Source: Emydura subglobosa (lineage: Eukaryota > Chordata > Testudines > Chelidae). Taken from it: a stretch of 64,000 bases of DNA. Each line of letters opens with the position of its first letter. Position 1 is the stretch's first letter. Made by a program: the position numbers and the translations under genes. A model generated the notes under the pieces. The model ran no database searches and had not been told where the DNA came from. It worked only from the letters and a program-made list of their open reading frames with translations. The stretch spans positions 4,394,164 through 4,458,163 of the forward strand of contig ML680053.1 of the NCBI GenBank assembly GCA_007922225.1, in the 5' to 3' direction. Below are positions 1 through 11,587 of this stretch, piece by piece.

Positions 1-224
1 ACGGCAGATTTCTCTGGTCACTGTGTCTTGCCAGTGCTATCTGTAAGACGGGATATGTAAGGGGCTCAGTCATAAGGAAATAGTGCCCTCTTCTGTGACA
101 TTTCCTCTTGGACAACATCAGAAACCATGGGATGATCTCAAAGCCATCAGCAAGCAGAGATATTTGTGCATAATCACAGCAACATGTAGGCTACTGAAGC
201 TGTCATTCACAATAACAATATATA
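1..224. other. No gene seen
   Basis: Ordinary AT-rich unique-looking DNA at the window edge. The short open frame here has no recognisable similarity, repeat structure or codon pattern. Confidence 0.5.
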
Positions 225-293
225 TAGCACTTTATATCCAAGGATTTCAAAGTACTTTACAAATAGGAATTAATCCTCACAACAGCTGAACTG
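225..293 (-). repeat. MIR (CORE-SINE) left half, interrupted
   Basis: The stretch reading gcactttatatccaagg ... ttacaaataggaattaatcc resembles the segment that precedes the MIR core when MIR is read on the minus strand. The matching other half lies at 995-1132, so a roughly 700-bp insertion has split one old MIR. Family assignment is by recognition only. Confidence 0.6.
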
Positions 294-689
294 CCTAAAG
301 TGCACATGCCGCTACTCATGTAAAAACTGCTTGTCTGTCTTAAGCCCCGTAGTACTAATAACTAATAGAGAGTCTCCTTTCGCTCAGCTACTAGGGGCCC
401 ATGCTTTTTGGGACAGGCAGATCTGAGTTTCATTCATTACTGCCACCATGAATTGTGGGCTATCTTTACAAGGTTGTAGAGCAGATACAGCAGCTTTGGG
501 GCACATAAAGCCCTTGATTCTTCTCAGATCTCATCTGGGGTGAAATCCGGACCCCATTGTAGCCCATGGCAAAACTCCCGTTGACTTCACTGGGCCTGGA
601 GTGTAATCAAGCTGTGCTCGGCACAGAGAGTCTGTGGGAGAAGGAATCCCCTGCAGAGGTGTGAGAAAGGGAAAGAATCCGGAGTTTTG
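294..689. other. Inter-repeat DNA with a short self-complementary repeat
   Basis: No gene. Around 540-600 the sequence pairs a ccggaccccattgtagcc-type arm with a ttgacttcactgggcc-type arm. This is a member of a short palindromic repeat seen at many places in the window (compare 19056, 32755, 48345 and 53600). Confidence 0.4.
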
Positions 690-986
690 CCCACATATTC
701 AGGGTTTAGCTGATCGCCATATTTGGGGTCGGGAAGGAATTTTCCCCCACGGCAGACTGACAGAGGTCCTGGGGGTGTTTCATCTTCCTTTGCAGCATGG
801 GGCCTGAGTCACTTGCTGGTGGATTCTCTGTACCTTGAAGTCTTTAAACCATGATTTGAGGACTTCAGTTACTCAGTCATAGGTTAGGGGTTTATTACAG
901 GGGTGGGTGGGTGAGGTTCTGTGGCCTGCGTCGTGCAGGAGGTCAGACTAGATGATCATAATGGGCCCTTCTGACCTTAAAGTCTG
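690..986 (+). mobile_element. 3' tail of a turtle-type CR1-like LINE (or SINE sharing it)
   Basis: This 300-bp block is nearly identical in layout to the 3' end of the LINE at 30290-31995. Both have tttagctgatcgccatattt, a 'sagging' cacttgctggtggattctct segment, and the terminal ggtcagactagatgatca followed by ccttctgaccttaaagtct. No reverse transcriptase sequence precedes it, so it is a severely 5'-truncated LINE copy or a SINE that uses this tail. It sits inside a MIR. Confidence 0.8.
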
Positions 987-994
987 AGCCTATG

Positions 995-1132
995 AGCTAA
1001 GGAAGTGCTATTATCTCCATTTTACAGAGCTAAGTGACTTTCCCAAGGTCATACAGGAAATCAGAGCAGGGACTTGAGCCCCAGTCTCCTATTTCCTTGG
1101 CTGGGTCCCTAACCATTGGACCACCCTTCCTG
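995..1132 (-). repeat. MIR (CORE-SINE) right half
   Basis: The block contains the MIR core in reverse orientation: attatctccattttacagag, then gtgactttcccaaggtcat, then ccctaaccattggaccac. It completes the half at 225-293. Confidence 0.75.
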
Positions 1133-1224
1133 TCATAACAGCCAACATGTTCATGTTACTGTTACCATATCCTCCCCACTCCTTACACCACTTACCTGTT
1201 ACACATTATCTTTTAACCAGGATT

Positions 1225-1312
1225 CTAAGCTCTTTGGAGCAACAACGGGTCTTTTCAAATGCGTCTTTCACAGTGCTTAGCACAGTGGGGCCCTGATCCC
1301 TAACAGGGAAAT
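1225..1312 (+). repeat. Short interspersed repeat with agcacagtggggccctgat core
   Basis: The segment gctctttggagcaacaacgg ... cttagcacagtggggccctg belongs to a family that recurs at 24400-24500 and 51245-51345 (same strand) and at 24660-24760, 24945-25070 and 54675-54770 (opposite strand). Minus-strand copies begin with TTATTATTTA-like runs, which suggests a short element with an (AAT)n tail. Confidence 0.6.
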
Positions 1313-2535
1313 GCTGTAACACAAACCTTTCAGAGTAAGAATAGCATTTTTATGCTCTGGACGCTTGTTCACTGTCAATTGGGCTGAAGCCACCAGTTCA
1401 TTTCCCATAGCTAAGTCATCTAACAGCCAGCAGACAATAACAACTTCCAGTCACTATCAGCCACCAATCTATGGGCGAAGAACTCCACATCTCATTTGCT
1501 ATCACCTCTACTGTAGTAAATTTTAGAGACTTAGGTTATAGCCTGTCTACGGCTCAGCCTTGAAACCGGCAGTTTTGTACACCGGGCAATCAGATTTGCT
1601 TACGATGCATCTTCATCAAAGTAAACGCTGGAAGGAACACGCCTCTTTCAGTTTCACATCTCATTCCAGCAAGAGGGATTAATCTATGACTGTAATATCT
1701 TAGTATTTAAATGCTGTATTAATATTTCTGCTGAACTTTCAATTCTGGTGAATTGAGCAAATTGGCCTATTAAAGGCTTCAGGTTCTTGACCAGCAAATG
1801 TCTACAATGTGTCACCATTCCTTGAGCTCAGACGTTAAGGGCTGAATTAGTTATGAAGTATGCTAAGTGCTTCTGTATCAATAGACGGGCAAATTTTGTT
1901 AGCCAGGTTAGGTAGTTCAAGTAAGGGATCAGAGTTTTATCTTACCAGGGGAACAGTATGCGCTAAATTGGGGGTGGGAACTGAAATGACTGTGTCTCCT
2001 GTGACTCAGAGCTTTTGCAAAGCAGTGAGTGCTAACATAGCAGTGCTTATGGGAGGTGGCTCTGTACAGTAGTCACACTTTAAAAGTTTCTTTCATAGTA
2101 AAAGGGGCTACTCGTTTGAGGGCAGTTTCTCTTCCTTACCATGGGGAATTCCAGTAGAACCTGTAATATATCTTGAAACTGAAGAAACTTTGTAAGTGCA
2201 CCCACTATATTTAAAAAAGTGTGTGTGGGTGGCAGGGGAGTGCTGCTTTGGTTTTTATCCTAAGGGGACAAAGAAGGTTGGATGGGACAATCATTCCTGT
2301 CTTTGGGGCAAATGCATTAGTTCTCTGCTTTTCTGTATCTTATGGATTTTATGATTGATGTAGCCATTAGAGGCTTTTAACTTAATACATTTGATGGTTG
2401 TCTTCTTGATTAAAACCTAGCCAATAAAGAAAGTTTCCCCAGCTTTTTTCCTCCCAGTGTAACTCTGGATGCTATTCTGAATTTGGTAAGGGCCCGATTC
2501 TGCTTCCATAAAAGGTGATAGGAAAGCTTCTGTTG
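1313..2535. other. No gene seen
   Basis: I found no repeat or exon I can name. The 70-codon open frame at 1860-2072 has no splice context or family resemblance and is treated as chance. Confidence 0.5.
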
Positions 2536-2539
2536 TCTT

Positions 2540-2690
2540 CATTAGGAGCAGCATCGGACCTACAGGCCTACTCGGTGATATTCTGCAGTAGTGAATTCCA
2601 CAAGTTAATGACATGATTTGTGAAAAGTATTCTGTTTTATCCATCTTAAATTTCAATGTCTCTTAACTTTGTTTCCTTTAAATCATATTT
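2540..2690 (-). mobile_element. Old CR1/L3-like LINE 3' fragment
   Basis: On the minus strand the sequence reads like the conserved 3' portion of old CR1-type LINEs: an aatttaagatggataaaac-like start, then a segment giving a 'taacttgtggaattcac' signature that I recall from that region. It is short and diverged. Confidence 0.4.
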
Positions 2691-2699
2691 TTAACAATA

Positions 2700-3784
2700 A
2701 ATGGTAAACAGCAGTGCCCAATTGACTTTATCTGTACAATTTATTATTTTGTACACCACTTACTCTTTCCCTTTCCAAACCAATTCAAATTTACTTCTGA
2801 TATAAGTAGGTGCAACTATATTGACTTCAGCAGATGTGTGTCCATTTACACTGTCATGATATCTGGAATCAGTTCTTAACAGGAGACGTTAATAAAAGAA
2901 AACAACTACAGGAAAACAGGCTATCACACAGCTTGAGTTCCAGCTTAGTCTCCTTGGTTACCGGAGTCCACACCTCCTCTGGACACAGCATACAGACATC
3001 TAGTGGCTATATAATATACTGCAAGTAAACATAACTGCTCCACCAGTAGTAAACTAGGCAACTAGTCTGAAACTTCTGTCTCTGTATGGTAGCCTCCCAC
3101 CAAACCCACCCATGTCTCTAGTGAACTTTGTTGCCTTTCTCAGCAACTTTATCAGACTCCTGGACATGCTAAAACTAAAAAGAACTGTGCAAATTTTGAC
3201 AAAACTTGTCAGATAAAAAACTAATGAGGTGAAGACAAATATAACATATAAGCACACACTAACCCACAGCAAAACTATATTGCTATTGTCATATAACTAC
3301 CTCCTGTCTATGCCCTTTTACCAAAGAGTTTGTCAGTTTTCCTCCTTTTGAACGCTTCAATTTCTTCCAGTGGTAACCCAGGAGCACTGCACCTACAGTA
3401 AACAGCTTGGCCATTAGACCCAGAACCAGTTCATCATCATCTGTGACAGAGAATAGACTAATCTCCACGGTTACTGAGTGAAATGGATATTTCCCCAGGA
3501 CCCTCCTACCAAATTCTTTAAAAGCAAAAGAAAGTTGAGCCTGATTTGGATCTCACTTATTCCCATTTTACACCACTTTAACTCCTTATTGCAGTGGTGT
3601 TTATCCTGATTTACACCAAGGTGAGGGGATCAGAATCTGGTTTATTTTTCTAAATCATCACACTAAAGAGCAAAGGCAAAAAGCTGGAGATATCTGTCCT
3701 CTGCATCTCACCCTCTACGTCTCCCCACTTCCATCTCAGTGAGCTTACACACAAAAAGGAAGCTTACAAGTAGTGGCAGCTTGG
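2700..3784. other. No gene; one short palindromic repeat
   Basis: Mostly AT-rich DNA. At about 3556-3645 tcccattttacaccacttta pairs imperfectly with a later gatttacaccaaggtgag, another member of the short palindromic family. Nothing else is recognisable. Confidence 0.45.
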
Positions 3785-5685
3785 TCAGATGACTAGGGAG
3801 GATTATAAAAACACTGCTCAAGCACGCAGGGGTGAAATCAGGAAGGCCAAAGCACAACTGGAGTTGCAGCTAGCAAGGGACGTGAAGGGTAACAAGAAGG
3901 GTTTCTATAGGTATGTTAGTAACAAGAAGGTCAGGGAAAGTGTGGGCCCCTTATTGAATGGGAGAGGTAACCTACTGATGGATGATGTGGAAAAAGCTGA
4001 AGTACTCAATACTTTTTTTGCCTCTGTCTTCACAGACAAGGTCAGCTCCCAGACTGCTGCACTGGGCAGCACAGAATGGGGAGGTGAGCAGCCCTCAGTG
4101 CTGAAAGAACAGGTTCAGGACTATTTAGAAAAGCTGGACTTGCACAAGTCCATGGAACCGGCTGCAATTCATCCAAAGGTGCTGAGGGAGTTGGCTGATG
4201 TGATCGCAGAGCCATTGGCCGTTATCTTTGAACACTCGTGGCAATTGGGGGAGGTCCCGGATGATTGGAAAAAGGCAAATATAGTGCCCATCTTCGAAAA
4301 AGGGAAGGAGGAGGATCCAGGGAACTACAGACCAGTCAGCCTCACCTCAGTAACTGGAAAAATCATGGAGCAGGTCCTCAAGGAATTCGTTTGGAAGCAC
4401 TTTGAAGGAAGGTGATCAGGAACAGTCAGCCTGGATTCACGAAGGGCAAGTCATGCCTGACCAGCCTGATTGTCTTCTATGATGAGATGACTGGCTCTGT
4501 GGATGTGGGGAAAGCGGTGGACGTGATATACCTTGACTTTAGCAAACTTTTGATACAGTCTCCCACAGTATTCTTGTCAGCAAGTTAAAGAAGTATAGGT
4601 TGGATGGATGGACTATAAAATGGATAGAGAGCTGGCTAGATCATTGGGCTCAACGGGTAGTGATCAATGGCTCCATGTCTAGTTGGCAGCCGGTGACAAA
4701 TGTAGTGCCCCAAGGTTCAGTGCTGGGGCTGGTTTTCTTCAACACCTTCATTAATGATCTGGAGGATGGGGTGGATTGCACCCTCAGAAAGTTTGCAGAT
4801 GACAGTAAGCTAGGGGGAGTGGTAGACACCCTGGAGGGTAGGGATAGGATACAGAGTGACATAGACAAATAGGAGGATTGGGCCAAAGAAATCTGATGAG
4901 GTTCAACAAGGACAAGTGCAGAGTCCTGCACTTAGGACAGAAGAATCCCATGCACAGCTACAGACTGGGGATCGACTGGCTAGGCAGCAGTTCTGCAGAA
5001 AAGGACCTGGGGGTTACAGTAGACAAGAAGCTGGATATGAGTCAACAGGGTGCCCTTATTGCCAAGAAGGCTAACAGCATATTGGGCTACATTAGTAGGT
5101 ACATTGCTAACAGACCAAGGGAAATGATTATTCCTCTCTATTCGGCACTGGTGAGGCCACATTTGGAGTTCTGTGTTCAGTTTGGGGTCCCCCACTACAA
5201 AAAGGATGTGGACAAATTGGGGAGAGCCCAGAGGAGGACAACAGAGGTGATTAGGGGGCTGGAGCACAAGACTTATGAGGAGAGGCTGAGGGAACTAGGT
5301 TTGTTTAGTCTGCAGAAGAGAAGAATGAGGGGGGATTTGATAGCAGCCTTTAACTACCTGAAAAGGGGTTCCAAAGAGGATGGAGCTAGGCTGTTCTCGG
5401 TGGTGGCAGATGACAGAACTAGGAGCAATGGTCTCAAGATGCAGTGGGGGAGGTCTAGGTTGGATATTAGGAAAAACTTTTACACTAGGTGGGTGGTGAA
5501 GCACTGGGATGGGTTACCTAGGGAGCTGGTGGAATCTCCATCCTTAGAGGTTTTTAAGGTGTGGCTTGACAAAGCCCTGGCTGGGATGATTTGGTTGGGG
5601 TTGGTCCTGCTTTGAGCAGGGGGTTGAACTAGATACCTCCTGAAGTCCCTTCCAATCCTAATCTTATATGACTCTCTGATCTCCG
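3785..5685 (+). mobile_element. CR1 LINE, 5'-truncated, ~1.9 kb
   Basis: The element runs from inside ORF2, upstream of the reverse transcriptase domain, to a normal CR1 3' end (cttccaatcctaatcttata, then a degenerate ATTCTATGAT-like terminus). The endonuclease half of ORF2 is missing, which is the usual 5' truncation. The coding part is in three frames: 3789-4415, 4600-4872 and 4878-5615. This is the longest and least decayed CR1 in the window. No target-site duplication was found, as expected for CR1. Confidence 0.93.
3789..5615 (+). pseudogene. CR1 ORF2 reverse transcriptase, frameshifted
   Basis: This is the non-LTR reverse transcriptase that would copy CR1 RNA at the target site. The first frame carries the thumb-proximal [13 protein letters not shown] motif near its end. 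The second frame carries VPQGSVLG and the catalytic box FADD at 4792-4803. The third frame carries the C-terminal block with [10 protein letters not shown] and [16 protein letters not shown]. Frame breaks lie between 4412 and 4600 (the segment around the 'tagcaaacttttgatac' RT region has lost bases) and at 4870-4880 (stop, then a shift). The protein cannot be made in one piece. Confidence 0.92.
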
Positions 5686-5689
5686 GGCC

Positions 5690-5985
5690 TTTTTCCACAC
5701 TACCCCCAAGCCAGCATTTTCCGAAGGGCTCAGCTCTCACAATTGGGACTGTATTTTCAGAAGACCTGAGCTCTTATTTAGGTACCATCATAAGCAGCCC
5801 GTTTTCCAAAGGGTTTGGCCTGCTGGGTGTTGCTGAGCTCTTTTGAAAATCTGGCCCTCCCTGAGGGTGCTGAACAGTTGAGAATTTGGCCCTGAACTCT
5901 GTGGCAATTTTGGTCCCACAGATGAAATTCTCTTCCCCAGCCAAACTGCCCACCATTGTTCAAATCCTTCCTAAGGACTCAGTTC
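5690..5985. repeat. Repeat with internal self-complementary arms
   Basis: The segment contains 'gagctcttttgaaaatctgg' and, upstream, 'cattttccgaagggctcag', the paired-arm layout of a short inverted repeat element that I associate with sauropsid genomes. No coding content. Family name not known. Confidence 0.4.
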
Positions 5986-8540
5986 TTCTGTGTGACTCAT
6001 TAAACAACTTGCCAAGCTCCAGGAGTCACTCTTTTAAGCTATCTGTTGCCATAGGGCCAGATCACCACTTATCCTCTACACAGGCATGAGGGGGCAGAGA
6101 GGGGATAAGCCCCCCACTTACTCCTTTGCACTGGTGCACTGTACAGTGGCTTTGTTCTTGCCTAGCGTAGCTGGTTGGGAAGGGGTCAAGAGCAGACAGA
6201 GCCTTAACGCCAATCCCCAGTGCACATGATGGCATAGTTGTGCCAGGCATTGGTGAAGTTACGTGATCACAGATGTATCTGGGTCCGAGCTCACTCCCTT
6301 TCCAGTGATCTCATCCACAGCCAGGAGTGGCTGCTTGTTCGCTGGTGATGGAGTGAGTTTGTATTTGTTCTTCTCACTTCTCCCTCAGGCTAGGAGAGAC
6401 ACCAGGGGATCTAGGAGACGGAGGCTTAGGGGTCCCTTTCCTGTCCCCGAGGTCAGCCAGAAGAAGAGGTGTTTCAGCTGCCAGATCTTCTCTGGTATCT
6501 TTTGCCAGGGTAGGGAGCAAAGTGAGCTGCCCACCATTAGCACTACAGGCTGTCAGCACACAGAGTGACCAGAGGAGGGACCAGGGTGCTCCCAGGGCAG
6601 GTGCAGCACCAGACTGAGTGGCCAGGCTCCAACCTCAAATGCTGCTCTGACATTAGGATAGTCATTAAAAATAAGCCTCTATCCCTAGCACCCCTCCTCC
6701 CGCAAATCTGGTAATAAAGTCGCTGAGAAATCCCTGCTTGAACTTCTCAGTGCCTGAGAGGTTTGTGAGTGCTGCTTCCCCGCTCAGAAAGGGAATTTGC
6801 CAGCCCCGTGAACTCCAAACCATCTCTCTCACACATAATCCTGCTTGAGGATACCCCTATTTTTCCACATATTTTCTCTCTCTCCCTCTCCTCCAATCCC
6901 CCTCCATTTCCCAACCCAGCATGCAGAAACTGGGGAGCACTCTAGGCTCTAATTTCCCGCTCCCCACAAGACGTCTGCCACCCCTCTCCTCCTATAACAC
7001 AAAGGAGAGTTCAAGGATTTCTCCTCCTTCCTCTTACTGCGCACACCTAGGAGCGGCAGAGCGAGATGAAATTACACCCTTGCCATCTGAGTGCTAGAAA
7101 AACAAACTGAGCCTGAACTGTGGGTGGTTAGCGCTGACCAATAATTTCCACGGCAACATTACAGTTCTGGGGGGAGGGCAGGCTCACAGATAAAGCATCT
7201 GTCTGGGTTTGCCTGTCCACCCCCTGCAGCGAGAGTGATTTCAGCCCGAACCTCCTCCCATTCTGCTCAGGATCACTTGGTTTCACACTGTGCTTTTTCT
7301 GTCCTCATTACAATCCCTCTCATCTTCCATTCTCTAATGCCTTACTCTGCAGCACTGGGTGCCGTTCTTAAGGCGCGGTGTCCTAGGGGGCATAATAACC
7401 TAACTTATGCGGCACTGTCCCATCAAGCCTATTTTCAACGACTGGCCACCACGCACCTTCCAATCCAGCACAGTCAATCGGAGTAGTCCCCTTGGTTGAT
7501 TTATTTGATGGTTTATTTTAAGCTGCCTCAAACTTTAATCTGTTACAGCTCTTCATCCTGTCCGTGCATAATAGCATTGTAGACGCTGTCGGCAGGTAAG
7601 ACGCTAACAGGTTTTCAACTGAGTGCAGGAGAGCTGGGTTTGTGGCACGATCCGTCCACGAGCAGCCCGGTACACAGGAGGGCTGAACATGTTGTGGGAT
7701 TTGAGTGCCCGCAAGTAGCCAGGGCCTCAGCTTTATGTCTTATTGTAACAGGCCAGGCTTCCTGTAGCCTATGGAGACCTAACACCAGGCTGGGGCACTG
7801 GTTCAACGCTGAGTTGTACGGGAGAATGCTGCCTCACTAGTACAGATCTCCCATCCAAACGCTGCCTCAAACGGGCCCTGTTTAGTTTCAAGCTGCCCAA
7901 GTAATTAAATTACCCAGGGTTCCTGGTGGGCTTGAACAGCCTGGACTGCCTCAGCTTAGGTTAAAGCTAGCTAGCTGGTTTGGGCATGTCTGTGCAAGCG
8001 GCAGTCACCCCCGGGACTGGAGCATAAACATAGCCAGAGACGACTGTCAGAAAACCCTGCATGGTAGGCAATGAGTCACTGACATTGATTTCCTCCCCCT
8101 CCCCCCAAAGCAATTGATTTTCGGAATGAAATGACTTTCTCCCATCCTTGTCGTGATGTCACTGAGCTGCCACATCAGGGACTCAGATATATTTTGAAAA
8201 GAGACAGTGGATGTGGTATGAAAAACATCTGTCCGCACACAGGGTTATCAGGGTTCTGAGGCAAAGGCTGCTCTGAGTTCCCGAGAGCTTGTCTTCTATG
8301 TCGAATAGAGGTGCTGTGCAAAATGTCCAGATGTTATCGCATAATTTCAGGCTTGTTCGGATGACAAAAGGTTTTCAGTGCTCCACATGGTACAAGGCAC
8401 CAGAATGACAGTCTGTGATTTAGCTACAGGACAGGGAGAGCACAGGCAGCAGCAGTAGAAACTTACCCTGCCTCGTTGTATGTCATCCTGCCAATCTGCC
8501 TCAAAGGGACCTGAAAAGAACCCTATGTCTACAGCTGGTA
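5986..8540. other. No gene seen, 2.5 kb
   Basis: Mixed-composition DNA. A pyrimidine-rich patch lies at 6870-7030. Open frames up to about 100 codons show no similarity that I recognise and have no paired splice sites. Nothing can be supported. Confidence 0.5.
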
Positions 8541-8544
8541 GAAT

Positions 8545-8700
8545 AAAAGGCACCATAGTCCAGGGAATAGGATACTGGCTTCAGGAGCTGGTGATCTGGC
8601 TTCCATTCCTGTCCCCTGATCTGCTGTGACGTCACTTCACCTCTTTGTAATTCTGTTTCATCACCTCTAGAATAAATATAAGGCCGTCCTCCTTTGAGAT
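8545..8700 (+). repeat. MIR fragment
   Basis: The order is that of MIR read forward: 'gaataggatactggcttcag', a gatctggcttccattcctg segment, a cacttcacctctttgtaat segment, then aatataaggc near the 3' end. It is diverged. Confidence 0.55.
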
Positions 8701-8989
8701 CTGTGGATAAAAAGTCCTTTAAAGATATAACTTAGATTATCTGGCACTTCACTATAGCATTCTCCATGTCTGGTCCGTCCATTGACACTGTCTCTGAGAG
8801 TGCCCCATAGCGCCAATTTTATTTTCTCTTGGCCAAATTGGAGTCGGTGGCAGCCGGGTCCCGAATCATATTAGGCTTTACGCAGTACCTTCAATAACAA
8901 CTGGAAGCAGCAAGAAACATGGTCCATGGGCTCCTGTGTTCTTCACTGACTGAAGCTTCAGACTGGCCTTCACTGCTAGCCCGAAGCAC

Positions 8990-10065
8990 AGTGCATTTCA
9001 TTTGTCCAGCTGGAAGGGGACTGTAAACGTGCCCTTCTGGGGGCAGCATCAGGGGTCCCCTCTGAGTCCTTCCTAGAGGGGACCGGTCTTCCTGGCTCTC
9101 CCCTGCCAGGAGGTCGTCTAGTCTTTCGCCCCGGCCCGTAGGCAGGGCTGGTCAGGGATGGTAAGGAGGGTAAGGTTCTCCCGGGGTGGCTTGGGAATGG
9201 GGGAGGGGGACGCAGGCCCACCCGTCTCCACTGCGTCCCAGCCCAGGGCCCTAGCAGTGGCAGGGGTGCCTGCCTCTGCGTTGGCAGGGCTCCGGCCGCA
9301 ACACGCCAACCAGGTTGCCCCGTACTCAGCCTCCATTCAGGGCTGCCCCTGGGCTCCTTCCTCCCCGTACCAACAGGTACCTGATTCCTCCAGGTCGCCA
9401 GGATGTGGTGGTCCCATCAGGCCTTCCTCGTCCACTGGTGGCAGCTCCGGCAACTCCATGGGCTCCTCCTCGGAGGGGAGCTCCTCCAGGTCCTCCGGCC
9501 CCCATGCCACCGGTAGGGCTGGTAGGTTCTCCAGGTCCCAGGCTCAGTACTGCTCGGGTCTATCCTCCTCTGGTTCCCTGGCAGCGGGTAGCCTGGGCGG
9601 GCCCTCCTCTGGCTCCCAGGCAGCAGGCAACTCAGGTGGGCTCCCCTCCAACTCCCAGGCAACAGGGGACTCAGGTTGGTTCTCCATCAGTCCCCAGTCT
9701 GGGGTTAAGACAGACCTTTCCCCTTCAGCATGGGCCTCAGGCCTGGTTCTAGCATGGAGCCTCCAGGGAGAGGCATCCTTCTCCCTCAACCATCCCCACC
9801 TGACTGAGCTCGCAGGCCAGGGTTTTAAAGGCCTGGTCCCGCCTCCCTGCTTCCGGTCAAGTGATCTTCTTCTGGGCTTTAGCAGCCAGGGTGGGTTTGA
9901 TTCTCCCTCTGGGTCCCTCTCAGAGGAGAACCATCCCTCCCGGCTACAGGGACAAATGGTGGGCGACTATACTGAGGAGCAGTATCAAGGAAAGCTCACA
10001 ACTTCTCAGCCAGACTCAGGGGAAAAGAAGTCATTTGAGCCACTGCTACAGCCTGGGTATTAAAG
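8990..10065 (-). mobile_element. GC-rich retroelement-like repeat (probable LTR element part)
   Basis: About 1 kb of GC-rich DNA is embedded in AT-rich surroundings. Read on the minus strand it has a TATA-like tttaaaaccctgg box near 9828, followed within about 25 bases by a ctcagtcagg initiator-like site. Open frames then encode acidic, proline-rich 13-residue repeats (minus frames 9544-9789 and 9417-9662). Further on comes 'gggctgggacgcagtggag', a string I recall from abundant turtle repeats. This fits an LTR-retroelement promoter and leader better than a host gene, but no gag, pol or primer-binding site is visible. The long plus-strand frame (9158-10063) is the complement of the same repeats. 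Confidence 0.45.
9486..9700. repeat. 39-bp minisatellite, about 5 degenerate units
   Basis: Successive 39-base units align: they begin TCCTCCGGCCCCCATG, TCCAGGTCCCAGGCTC, TCTGGTTCCCTGGCAG, TCTGGCTCCCAGGCAG and TCCAACTCCCAGGCAA. The period is a multiple of three, so all frames repeat every 13 residues. On the minus strand the repeat reads as P-x-A-W/R-E-x-E-x-x-P-P-x-L-like units. Confidence 0.8.
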
Positions 10066-10451
10066 AGTAGTTGGGGACCCAAAAATACTCTCAGTCTGCA
10101 AGCCAACTTGACAAAAAGGACACACTCCACCGATGCATGAGGCTGTTTAACCCCAGGCAACTCCATTAATTGTTTCTCTCTGCCAAACCAGAAACTCCTC
10201 CCTATCATCCTACGCTCAGCTGATGCAGCAACTCATGGTGTCGGATATCATCAGATGGTCAAGGGACATCTATTTGGAACATATCACCAGGCATCAGCAA
10301 TACCAGGAGAAAGGAGCAAGAGTGCCATTGACAAGCGATGCCAGGAAAGTAATTGAAAGACTTTTCTGATGGATCCTATTTACTGAGGGAGAATCTATCC
10401 TAAAATTCTCAATCAGTGAGGGACAATCTGCACTCCCTGCTATATTTGCTT

Positions 10452-10852
10452 TCCGGTTCTCAACCTTTTCATACTATTGTACCCCTTTCAGGAATCTGAT
10501 TTGTCTTGCGTACCCCAAGTTTCACCTCACTTAAAAACTACTTGCTTACAAAATCAGACCTAAAAATACAAAAGTCTCACAGCACACTAGTACTGAAAAA
10601 AATTGGTTACTTTCTCATTTTTACCATGTAATTATAAAATAAAGTAATTGGAATATAAATAATGTACTCGCATTTCAGTGTATAGCATAGAGAGCAATAT
10701 AAACAAGTCATCTGTATGAAATTTTAGTTTGTACTGACTTCACTAGTGCTTTTTCTGCAGCCTGTTGTAAAACTAGACCAATATCTAGATGAGTTGAGGA
10801 ATACCTCTGTGTGCCCCCAGAGGTATGTGAACCCCTGGTTAAGAACTACTGC
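10452..10852. mobile_element. hAT-like DNA transposon relic
   Basis: The ends are inverted: 'cggttctcaaccttttcata' on the left and 'cccctggttaagaactactg' on the right, the ggttctcaa/ttgagaacc type typical of hAT/Charlie-like elements. The inside is AT-rich and non-coding. The 8-bp target duplication is not recognisable, so the copy is old. Confidence 0.65.
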
Positions 10853-10906
10853 CCTAGAAAACAGAAGAACTCAGTAGCAAAACTTAACCAGCCTGAACTT
10901 CCTCAC

Positions 10907-11520
10907 TGTGATGGGGCATTCACCCCACACCAGCACGGATGGGGTTAAAGTGGCAAAAAAAAAGGGTAATTAGCCTTAAGTTGTACCTGCTGGGGAGTTA
11001 AGGGGCAAGGAGAGTGATTGAGAACAAAGCTCACCTGGGCAGGAACAGGCAAGGCTTCTATAAAGCCCTAGGAGTTGAGGCTGGAAACAGGCTGTAGTGA
11101 GGAAACCTGCAGTAGCACTCTCTGATGCAAGAGGGAGAGTAGGAGCTTGAGACAGATAGAGAAAGAAGCAGTGCAGGGAAAAAGAAGTAAGGGCAAAGAG
11201 AGAGAGAGAGACCTGAACTGAGCTGAGCTGAGCTGAGCTGAGCTGAACTGAACTGCTGGTTTGAGGGTCCCTGGACTGAAAACTGGAGTACAGGGTGGGC
11301 CCAAGTTCTCTTACCTCCCACTGTGGGAGTGGCACTGTCAGCACAGTAGAGACGGAGACTGCCTGAGACTTTGGAGGAGACTCTGATAATACTTGGCAGA
11401 GGGGAGTGTTGCTGACTTGGCTGGAGGGCTAAACCACAAAGGAGAGGCCCTGCAGCATCTGACAAGTGAGGAAGGGGCTGCACTGCGAGTGACAGAGTGA
11501 CCACTAGAAAGGGCATGGGC
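10907..11520 (+). mobile_element. LTR-like repeat, copy 1 (tgtgatgggg family)
   Basis: The copy starts with tgtgatggggcattcacccc, which closely matches the start of a second copy at 45572 (tgtgatggggtgtacaaacc). Both continue with a 'ggggttaa' segment and purine-rich text and both begin TGTG, consistent with an LTR 5' end. The 3' boundary abuts a CR1 fragment and no target duplication could be matched. Confidence 0.5.
11212..11254 (+). repeat. Pentanucleotide microsatellite (AGCTG/AACTG)n
   Basis: About eight uninterrupted five-base units are present, edged by aactg variants and preceded by a short (GA)n run at about 11198. It lies inside the LTR-like repeat. Confidence 0.95.
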
Positions 11521-11587
11521 TGTGATGAACTAATTCCCCCTCCTAGGCAACCTGTTCCAGAGTTTAACAATCTTTCTAGTTGGAAGG
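11521..11587 (-). mobile_element. CR1 3' fragment, distal part of an interrupted copy
   Basis: The segment ctcctaggcaacctgttcca is the conserved CR1 3' untranslated segment on the minus strand. It is continuous with 12643-13400 once the LTR between them is removed. Confidence 0.85.

Noticed and set aside
9158..10063. 301-codon plus-strand open frame, Ser/Gly/Pro-rich
   Set aside because: It is the complement of the 39-bp repeat array; the 13-residue period appears in all frames and there is no start context, domain or splice support.
8990..10065. CpG-island promoter of a host gene
   Set aside because: The GC-rich block coincides with repetitive sequence and no following host exon was found on either side.
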